From positions 1 to 64,000 of the forward strand of contig CAYWHY010000002.1 in NCBI GenBank assembly GCA_964458255.1: DNA of 64,000 bases, written 5' to 3'. Of this stretch, positions 1-5,341 are shown piece after piece. The notes beneath the pieces are model-generated. The model had not been told where the DNA came from, made no database searches, and was given only the letters and a program-made list of their open reading frames with translations. Position 1 is the stretch's first letter. Each line of letters starts with the position of its first letter. Both the position numbers and the translations under genes were made by a program. The stretch is from Suilimivivens sp964458255 (GTDB lineage: Bacteria > Bacillota > Clostridia > Lachnospirales > Lachnospiraceae).

Positions 1-2
1 AA

Positions 3-132
3 TTATTAGTTGACAAAGAAATGAGCAAATCTGATTTGCGTAAAAAGGCAGAAATTGCTCCTAACACAATGACGAAGCTTCGACGTGATGAAGAGGTAAG
101 GGAAACAACTTATCGTTACATCTTGTGGTAGA
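3..132 (+). pseudogene. C-terminally replaced Cro/C1-type helix-turn-helix regulator fragment
   Basis: The third forward frame is open from the window edge to a TAG at 130-132. It reads as the middle of a small XRE-like regulator, with the recognition-helix segment APNTMTKLRRDEEV and the preceding DLRKKAEI helix. The family normally continues with a third and fourth helix (roughly SLTTLxKICxxL). Here the sequence after DEEV loses all resemblance and stops within about 12 codons, exactly where a HerA-type ATPase reading frame begins one frame away. I infer that a deletion or recombination joined two genes near position 97-108. The start lies outside the window. Confidence 0.6.
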
Positions 133-844
133 TGAAGCACACAACTATTTATCTACGCAAAATTTGGATAAAGAAGATGCAATTGCAAAAACATGTATAG
201 AGAATTTTGAAAGCATAATAAAAGAGGGGAGAAAATTTGGGGTGTTTCTTACTATGGCAACACAGCGTCCAAGTGATATTACCCCTACGTTGTTATCACA
301 GTCTCATAATTATGTTATACATAAACTTGTTAATCCAAGAGATATTGAAATTATGAAAAATACGGTTCCATTTATTGATGAAATGAGCATTACAATGCTT
401 AGTATTTTATCCCCGGGTCAAGCAATTTTTTCGGGTACAGCATTTAATAGACCCAATATTGTACAGATTAAGTTTGATGATTCAAGGACGAAAGTTGAAA
501 GTGATACAATTAAGTTGATGAATAACTGGCGAAGAAAGAAGAATTTTGATGAAGATTCACTTGAAATAGCAAAACGAGATGTTCAAGAGGAACGTGATAT
601 TGCAAAAATAATAGGAATATCACCAACAATTGCATCTGATGAATTAGAATGCCCCGAATGCGGAGAAAAGTATATTTGTATTCAAGGGAATTATGCACCT
701 TATGGTATGTGCCTGAATTGTGGTATTCAACATAAATTGCACCAATGTACATACTGCAATGTGGAGATGATATTAGATGAAGGCGTAATTATAGATGAAC
801 CGATGTATTGTGAGCAATGCTACAAGAAATTGTTTCAAGTATGA
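98..844 (+). pseudogene. HerA/DUF87-type ATPase, C-terminal half only
   Basis: This is the C-terminal part of a HerA-FtsK superfamily ATPase. It opens just before the Walker B segment (LVVDEAHNY), and contains the sensor-like ATQRPSDI and the usual late helices. Near the C-terminus (about residues 174-235 counted from the GTG at 125) four CxxC pairs (CPEC, CLNC, CTYC, CEQC) suggest two zinc ribbons. The Walker A half is absent; upstream sequence is a helix-turn-helix fragment in another frame. HerA proteins with such tails occur in phage-defence pairs (for example with SIR2 or nuclease partners), but no partner is visible here. GTG at 125 could in principle start a short protein, though without an obvious ribosome binding site. 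Probably a non-functional remnant. Confidence 0.7.
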
Positions 845-891
845 TCAGGAATGACGAGATATGCATATAGAAATAGACTGGAGGCTATAAA

Positions 892-2274
892 ATGACAAAC
901 GAATTTATGAGAGATTTGCTTACGAAAGATGAAAAAATAACAGTAGAATACAAAACCTGTCAGTATGGTGTGCAGGAAGATGTGTATGAAACGGTGTGTT
1001 CATTTTCGAACAGATATGGCGGATATATTATTATGGGTGTGGAGGATGATGGCACCCCGATAGGTATTAATCCGAACATGGTTAAGGATATGAAGAAGAA
1101 CTTTGTAAATCAACTTAATAATCCGGATAAGATGTCACCAACATTATATCTTTCAATAGAGGATATTGAATATGAAGGAATGACTCTTTTATGGGTGTAT
1201 GTTCCGCCAACGTCTACTGTAGAAAAGTGTGCAAACAGGATCTATGACAGAAATGAAGATGGCGATATGGATATTACAGATTCGCCTATTCAGTTGCAAA
1301 ATATGTATAACAGAAAGAGCAATACATATGCGGAGCATAAAATATTCCCATATGTTACAACGGAAGATTTGCGCATGGATTTAATGGATAAAGTAAGAAA
1401 TCTTGCAAAGAGTAAAAATCCGGATCATTCTTGGTTGAAGATGTCTGATGAAGAAATATTGAAGAGTGCAGGTTTGTGGGAAAAAGATTTTTCATCAGGA
1501 ATCCAAGGATATAATCTGGCAGGTGTTTTATTATTTGGAAAGGATGAAGTGATACGTTCTTGTTGTCCGGGATATATTACAGATGCAATTTACAGGGTCG
1601 AAAATTTGGACAGATATGATGACAGATTGCAGGTAACAACAAATCTGATAGAGGCATATGAGCTTCTGATGGAGTTTGTGGCAAAGCATACTTCAGATAA
1701 GTTTTGCCTGGTTGATAATGTAAATACAAGCATTAGAGGCATTATTTCCAGAGAGGTCATTGCAAATATTCTTGTGCATAGAGATTATTCCAGTGCATTT
1801 CCAGCAAAGGTAATTATTGAAAAAGATTGGCTAAAAACAGAAAATTGGTGTATTCCAAGACGTCATGGGAATATTATGAGTGATGAATTTACACCATACC
1901 CGAAGAATCCATTGATTCAACAGTTTTTCGCAAATATTGGAAGAACTGATACCATTGGTTCCGGTGTGAGAAATTTATATAAGTATACACCAATATATTC
2001 TGATGGTGGTAAACCGGAATTAATCGAAGATGATGTGTTTAGAATAATTATTCCGTTGGACAAGGTGGCAGCAGAAGTGGCAAAAGAGCAGAAGACCCTA
2101 TCTGAAAGAGAACAAAAAATTTATAACATGATTTGTGAAAATCTACATCTGTCCGTTGAACAGGTAATGGCTGAGCTGGCTATATCAAGAGCAACCGTAT
2201 TTAGAGATTATGCGAAAATAAAAAAGGTGACAGGTGCTATGTACGATAAAAAGACATCAACATGGACTTTATAA
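892..2274 (+). CDS. AlbA_2 / GHKL-like ATPase / winged-helix putative transcriptional regulator
   Basis: The 460-residue protein belongs to the widespread Schlafen-like AlbA_2 family annotated as ATP-binding or putative transcriptional regulators. Residues about 15-110 form the AlbA_2 domain (VEYKTCQYG start, then GGYIIMGVEDDG). Residues about 285-395 contain the HATPase_c_4 signature: ANILVHRDYSS, then FTPYPKNPLIQQFFANIGR and GSGVRNLYK. The last 60 residues form a helix-turn-helix (LSVEQVMAELAISRATVFRDY). An AGGAGG-like site (TGGAGGC at 879-885) precedes the ATG well. It follows the HerA fragment by 47 bp. Such genes are common in accessory islands and sometimes associate with defence loci; the real ligand is unknown. 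Confidence 0.8.
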   Translation: MTNEFMRDLLTKDEKITVEYKTCQYGVQEDVYETVCSFSNRYGGYIIMGVEDDGTPIGINPNMVKDMKKNFVNQLNNPDKMSPTLYLSIEDIEYEGMTLLWVYVPPTSTVEKCANRIYDRNEDGDMDITDSPIQLQNMYNRKSNTYAEHKIFPYVTTEDLRMDLMDKVRNLAKSKNPDHSWLKMSDEEILKSAGLWEKDFSSGIQGYNLAGVLLFGKDEVIRSCCPGYITDAIYRVENLDRYDDRLQVTTNLIEAYELLMEFVAKHTSDKFCLVDNVNTSIRGIISREVIANILVHRDYSSAFPAKVIIEKDWLKTENWCIPRRHGNIMSDEFTPYPKNPLIQQFFANIGRTDTIGSGVRNLYKYTPIYSDGGKPELIEDDVFRIIIPLDKVAAEVAKEQKTLSEREQKIYNMICENLHLSVEQVMAELAISRATVFRDYAKIKKVTGAMYDKKTSTWTL

Positions 2275-2288
2275 CGAAAAATTTGACT

Positions 2289-2461
2289 TAGTCTCATTCA
2301 ATCTCATCCAGTCTCAAGTGAGTCTCAACATAGTCTCATGAGATTTGATACTGGATGATACTGGAAAAAGTCGCAGAAATGCGGTTAAGTCGGCATTTTT
2401 GAATAATAGTGAGAATGTTAGTCTCAAGTCAGTCTCATGAAATTGTGAAATCAAATGAGAC
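2289..2461 (+). repeat. Helically phased GTCTCA motif array after the AlbA_2 gene
   Basis: GTCTCA (once ATCTCA) begins at 2291, 2301, 2311, 2322 and 2333, that is every 10-11 bp, one helical turn. Two further copies lie at 2421 and 2432, again 11 bp apart, and inverted forms occur at 2339 (TGAGAT) and 2456 (TGAGAC). The phasing fits a DNA-binding array for a protein contacting one face of the helix. The neighbouring AlbA_2 protein has a C-terminal helix-turn-helix and is a natural candidate, but this is inference. No convincing reading frame crosses the region. Confidence 0.55.
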
Positions 2462-2509
2462 TAAGCTGATACTTGCGATAGGTATTTAGCATTATTGAGA
2501 GATACTGTT

Positions 2510-2551
2510 CCACATCATGACCACATCTTAACCAAAATGGTCATGATGTGG
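2510..2551. repeat. Perfect 13-bp inverted repeat with 16-bp loop
   Basis: CCACATCATGACC at 2510-2522 is exactly complementary to GGTCATGATGTGG at 2539-2551. A shorter copy of the left arm start (CCACATC, 2521-2527) also pairs with the right arm, so alternative hairpins are possible. No T-run follows, so it is not a standard terminator. It lies between the phased GTCTCA array and the GTGACA array. Confidence 0.5.
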
Positions 2552-2584
2552 TTAGGAAAAAGAAGTAGTACGGAAACTCAAATA

Positions 2585-2632
2585 GGAAGTGACAATGAGG
2601 TGACAAGGAATGTCACTTCCTCTGTCACCTCA
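2585..2632. promoter_or_regulatory. Interleaved inverted repeats: four phased GTGACA half-sites
   Basis: GGAAGTGACA (2585-2594) pairs with TGTCACTTCC (2611-2620), and TGAGGTGACA (2596-2605) pairs with TGTCACCTCA (2623-2632), so the two palindromes interlock. The GTGACA cores start at 2589 and 2600 and the TGTCAC cores at 2611 and 2623, giving 11, 11 and 12 bp steps. This suits two dimers bound on one DNA face. As RNA the two hairpins would be mutually exclusive, because the connecting loops of 1, 5 and 2 nt are too short for a full pseudoknot. Confidence 0.5.
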
Positions 2633-2652
2633 TAGGAAATATTTAAATTATA

Positions 2653-2795
2653 GTAACTGTTCAGAACAACATTCGAAAATACTTCGCATTTATCTCATGT
2701 TGGCTCTCGCCAAATAGTTTCATACAAAAACATACTATGGAATGCAAGCATTTCTCGTATGTTTCTGATGAAACTGCTTGGCTCTGAACAGTTAC
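2653..2795. mobile_element. MITE-like palindromic element with 13-bp terminal inverted repeats
   Basis: The ends GTAACTGTTCAGA (2653-2665) and TCTGAACAGTTAC (2783-2795) are perfect inverted repeats bounding a 143-bp non-coding unit. AAATTAT occurs immediately outside on both sides (2645-2651 and 2796-2802), consistent with a 7-8 bp target duplication. The interior is highly foldable. Arm one pairs CAACAT (2667-2672) with ATGTTG (2697-2702) and CGAA with TTCG inside it. Arm two pairs 2709-2723 with 2768-2782 (two mismatches), AAACATAC (2728-2735) with GTATGTTT (2757-2764), and AATGC with GCATT (2741-2752). The whole is Y-shaped. It could be a non-autonomous transposon or a structured repeat RNA. 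Confidence 0.6.
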
Positions 2796-2801
2796 AAATT
2801 A

Positions 2802-2818
2802 TTCCCCAACTTGGGGAA
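2802..2818. promoter_or_regulatory. 17-bp palindrome upstream of the 2862 gene
   Basis: TTCCCCAA (2802-2809) and TTGGGGAA (2811-2818) are perfect inverted arms around a single C. It lies 44 bp before the start codon of the next gene and directly against the right end of the MITE-like element. It could be an operator; no regulator is identified. Confidence 0.35.
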
Positions 2819-2861
2819 CGATATGAGAAGGAAAATGTACATATGACGGAGGTGTATCAAA

Positions 2862-3635
2862 GTGTTACAGACAAAACCGACAGAACATTTGGCAGGCATC
2901 ACAATACAGGGAGATTATAAGGATTTTTATGAACTGGTAGAAAGTATATACAGGATAACGGGATTAGACGACGACCAGACTGAGATTTATTATGGAGTTA
3001 AGAATCGATTGCTTGGAATATGCTATGATATACGACACGCGTTTATGGGCGATAGAGATATTGTTTTGGAAAATAATGGAATGCGAGAGGACATTATGAA
3101 ATGGCATGAACAAATTACGCCTACTCAGAATGTGTATTACAGTGTAGAGGTATTATTTCCGGAGGCAATTTTTGTGGCGGCATCGGTTCCAAAGATGTAC
3201 ATTTTCTCGTCTGTATATTATGGAGCGAAAAGCAAACGTACAGATATGGACCATCAATTGCCACCGATTCCCTATTCAGATTATATTAGAGATAAAGCAA
3301 ATTTGGATGTTTTGTGTGCGGGAATATGGCAGGCGCTCGGAGAAGCAATTGGCGATGAAGAATTAGAAAAGCTCATACAATTAATGCAAAGAGCGGATGA
3401 GAGTTTCCTATATTATGCCACGCATTATATTGATAAATGTAATATAGAACTGCTAAAAACAGATGTTGAAAAAAGAAAGGACAAGCTTCGAAATATTGCC
3501 AAGCGTATTGTAAAGAAATCTCAAGCGTATATGAATATGGAAGCTGATTTGCGATATTGGGCAAAAGAATACAAGACAACGATATATGAATTACATGATC
3601 CGAAGGTAGAATATCCGGATGATATTGAATGGTAA
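2862..3635 (+). CDS. Hypothetical protein, possibly DUF6904-like
   Basis: This 257-residue protein starts at GTG with a clear GGAGG at about 2848-2852. The N-terminal half has the pattern recalled for DUF6904 proteins: an opening TEHLAGITIQGDYKDFYEL, then LGICYDIRHAFMGDRDI near residue 50, and a NVYYSVEVLFPEAIFV strand-rich segment near residues 90-105. The C-terminal 80 residues are basic and helical (TDVEKRKDKLRNIAKRIVKKS) and may form a coiled coil. No signal peptide or membrane segment is seen. It stands alone between a MITE-like element and a decayed regulator, so it is accessory cargo. The family assignment is from memory and function is unknown. Confidence 0.6.
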   Translation: MLQTKPTEHLAGITIQGDYKDFYELVESIYRITGLDDDQTEIYYGVKNRLLGICYDIRHAFMGDRDIVLENNGMREDIMKWHEQITPTQNVYYSVEVLFPEAIFVAASVPKMYIFSSVYYGAKSKRTDMDHQLPPIPYSDYIRDKANLDVLCAGIWQALGEAIGDEELEKLIQLMQRADESFLYYATHYIDKCNIELLKTDVEKRKDKLRNIAKRIVKKSQAYMNMEADLRYWAKEYKTTIYELHDPKVEYPDDIEW

Positions 3636-3688
3636 ATACACCAGCCCCACAAAAAGTATGAGACTGGTGCGATGGAACGGAAACTGTT

Positions 3689-4119
3689 TCAATTAAATTC
3701 ATTCATGGCATCCACATAATCCTGAAGCCCCTTTTCCTTCAGTGCAAGCTTAGCATAAGTAAGCGGTTTTTCCTCTGCCAACCGGTATAAATATACAACA
3801 TCATTCGGGTCATCGAAGATAACAGAGGAATTACATTCCTTGAGGTATAGGTGGAGTAGTCGGACTTATCAAGGCGTAAGACAACTTCCCCGTCCACTTC
3901 ATCAATTTTCAGTCCATACATATCTTCCAATGCAAAAAAGGTGTGCATAAGACCAATGTAGGTATCTATATCCGGCACGGTAAGTGCATGGGTGCTGACA
4001 TCAAGGAAATGAGCCATGTTTTTCACAAGCTCCTGCTTCGGTATTCTTGCTTCTGACTCATACTGTGCCATGCGGACATCAGAGGCATTGCCTCCTATCA
4101 CATTGTTGCCATTTATCTG
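3689..4119 (-). pseudogene. Decayed XRE-family regulator joined to a second C-terminal fragment
   Basis: Read on the minus strand, a frame open from 4119 shows the late part of an XRE regulator: SDVRMAQYESEARIPK, then LDVSTHALTVPDIDTYIGLMH and GLKIDEVDGEVVLRLDKSD. The family normally has a full helix-turn-helix N-terminus and continues past this point. Here the N-terminus is cut by a stop at 4120-4122. Near 3850 the resemblance ends, and a different frame continues as HLYLKECNSSVIFDD to GLQDYVDAMNEFN, ending at 3689. That tail looks like a genuine protein C-terminus, so two gene remnants seem to have been joined. A short product from an ATG at 4101 is possible but unlikely to bind DNA. Confidence 0.6.
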
Positions 4120-4225
4120 CTAAGTAAAACAGAAATGTTTAAGTAGAGGATAGCACGAGTCAATGAGGATAGCAAGAAGAACTTAAACAAATAAAGTTAA
4201 GTGAATTTTTTAAGGGGGTGAGTAT

Positions 4226-4690
4226 ATGAATCAGAAAAAAGATTCCAACTATCGCTGGGTCAATGCAACGACAATCACTTCCGGAGGGACAACATACTGT
4301 GTCACATATTGTGTAAATGAACTTCCTGAGATTGATTCCTATGGTGTTTGCGGAGTAAAATACGAAAGTGGTAAAAATCAGACTGTCGATGATACCAAGG
4401 TGATTTGTAAGATTGACTATCATGGTTCTCCGTTCTTAAATTTCACAGAAATTGCCGATGATGTTATGATTGCTCCATTCCATACGAAATATTACAGGAA
4501 CTCTGCTGAACTATCAGATGTTGACCTCACAACTATCCTAGGAGACTATTCTGTTGACGGAGCACCTTTAGCAAGTTATGGAACAGCTGAATTAGGACTG
4601 TTTTATGTTCTGGAAGGAATTGTTGTCCTATTAGGAATTGTATTTGTTCGGCATTTCTTAACAGATGTCAAGAGGAAAAAGAAAGAATAA
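4226..4690 (+). CDS. Unrecognised protein with C-terminal membrane anchor
   Basis: The 154-residue protein has a good ribosome binding site (AAGGGGGTG at about 4211) before ATG. Residues 1-120 are soluble, with three cysteines in the first half (CVTYC, GVCG) and a fourth in VICKIDY. Residues about 125-146 (LGLFYVLEGIVVLLGIVFVRHFL) form one membrane helix followed by a basic tail (KRKKKE), giving an N-out topology. There is no N-terminal signal sequence, so it may be tail-anchored or the C-terminal part of a larger ancestral protein. The next reading frame, a LysM protein, overlaps its end by 26 bp, suggesting translational coupling. I do not recognise the family. Confidence 0.55.
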   Translation: MNQKKDSNYRWVNATTITSGGTTYCVTYCVNELPEIDSYGVCGVKYESGKNQTVDDTKVICKIDYHGSPFLNFTEIADDVMIAPFHTKYYRNSAELSDVDLTTILGDYSVDGAPLASYGTAELGLFYVLEGIVVLLGIVFVRHFLTDVKRKKKE

Positions 4691-4841
4691 CACCTATATT
4701 GTACAGAAAGGCGACACTCTTTCGGAAATTGCAGTAATGTTTCATTGTACGGTAAAGGATATTGTGGTATTAAACAGTGGACACATTAAAAATCCTGACC
4801 TGATTTATCCGGGATGCCAGTTTGTAATACTGCAGAAGTAA
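4665..4841 (+). CDS. Tiny LysM-domain protein (58 aa)
   Basis: This short frame starts inside the end of the preceding gene and encodes essentially one LysM domain: NNTYIVQKGDTLSEIAVMF, then CTVKDIVVLNSG and a typical IYPGCQFVI end. LysM domains bind peptidoglycan or chitin-type glycans. There is no signal peptide, so either the protein is cytoplasmic, or it is the detached end of a larger cell-wall protein, or it is produced by frameshift as a C-terminal extension of the upstream membrane protein. The basic start (MSRGKRKNN) directly follows the membrane helix of the upstream frame. Overlap and lack of an own ribosome binding site suggest coupling or frame disruption. Confidence 0.55.
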   Translation: MSRGKRKNNTYIVQKGDTLSEIAVMFHCTVKDIVVLNSGHIKNPDLIYPGCQFVILQK

Positions 4842-4879
4842 AATGCCCATAAATTTGCCTGTTCGTTGGAGAAAATTCT

Positions 4880-4908
4880 TTGACATATTCATTGCATGGT
4901 GTTAATAT
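4880..4908 (+). promoter_or_regulatory. Promoter of the antitoxin RNA
   Basis: TTGACA at 4880-4885 and TAATAT at 4903-4908 are separated by 17 bp. It drives rightward transcription toward the convergent toxin gene, with no good reading frame downstream. Confidence 0.65.
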
Positions 4909-4914
4909 GATTAT

Positions 4915-5003
4915 AGAAAGGGTGCTACCGATAGACGGTCAGCCCAAGTAAATTAGTTTGACAAAAATGCCGCTTAGTTTACCAGACGTGGGCGGCTATT
5001 TTT
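4915..5003 (+). ncRNA. Probable antisense antitoxin RNA (RatA-like position)
   Basis: A transcript from the 4880-4908 promoter would begin near 4915, contain GGGTGCTACC near its 5' end, and terminate at a hairpin formed by GCCGC (4969-4973) and GCGGC (4992-4996) followed by TATTTTT. The last bases are antisense to the 3' end of the convergent toxin gene (stop at 4996-4998). This is the arrangement of txpA/ratA-type loci. The ends are inferred from sequence only. Confidence 0.55.
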
Positions 5004-5094
5004 GTGTCTTGTTATTATCCTTACCAAAGGAATATCCGATGCCAAAGCAGGTTAAGCCGAAACTTACTACTGCAATAAAGTCAACAATACTCAT
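4996..5094 (-). CDS. Type I toxin, TxpA/BsrG-like holin-like peptide (32 aa)
   Basis: The minus strand encodes a 32-residue peptide beginning MSIVDFIAVVSFGLTCFGIG and ending in a polar tail (YSFGKDNNKTQK). One membrane helix plus a charged tail is the hallmark of the putative holin-like toxin family (Bacillus TxpA/BsrG, Enterococcus Fst relatives), which insert into the inner face of the membrane and block growth. A strong AAAGGAGGG site lies 9-10 nt before the ATG. The gene has its own promoter at 5209-5237, a roughly 110-nt leader, and a convergent antisense RNA over its 3' end. Confidence 0.8.
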   Translation of the reverse strand: MSIVDFIAVVSFGLTCFGIGYSFGKDNNKTQK

Positions 5095-5208
5095 ATGGCT
5101 CAGCCCTCCTTTCCGTGGATTCCCATGCGGGTTTCTATGTAATCAGAGGGTCACAGTCCCTCTGTTGAAGGACTAACCGCCTACCGTTATGGTAGCACCC
5201 ATGAGCAG

Positions 5209-5237
5209 ATTGTAACAGACAAAATTCGATTTATCAA
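5209..5237 (-). promoter_or_regulatory. Promoter of the type I toxin mRNA
   Basis: On the minus strand, TTGATA (5237-5232) and TACAAT (5214-5209) are 17 bp apart. Transcription would begin near 5202 and carry a leader with GGGTGCTACC, the same decamer found near the 5' end of the antitoxin RNA. Confidence 0.65.
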
Positions 5238-5263
5238 TCCCTAAAACATAATGGAGTGGAATG

Positions 5264-5292
5264 TTGAAAAAGATATAAAGATGTTGTACAAT
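5264..5292 (+). promoter_or_regulatory. Promoter of the chemoreceptor gene
   Basis: TTGAAA (5264-5269), a 17-bp spacer and TACAAT (5287-5292) lie 50 bp upstream of the chemoreceptor start, divergent from the toxin promoter. It looks sigma-A-like rather than flagellar sigma-D-like. Confidence 0.6.
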
Positions 5293-5341
5293 ATTTATAG
5301 TATTATTTGCAAGCAATACTTGTGAAGGGGAGGAGACAAGC

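Noticed and set aside
98..844. Programmed frameshift making an HTH-HerA fusion protein
   Set aside because: No slippery heptamer seen near the join, the regulator's last helices and the ATPase's Walker A half are both missing, so loss of sequence explains it better.
2585..2632. H-type RNA pseudoknot from the interlocked repeats
   Set aside because: Connecting loops of 1 and 2 nt cannot cross 10-bp stems, so both full stems cannot form together; a DNA-binding array fits better.
4958..5176. Forward 72-codon reading frame
   Set aside because: It is antisense to the type I toxin and its leader, has no ribosome binding site or family resemblance, and is explained by the toxin-antitoxin locus.
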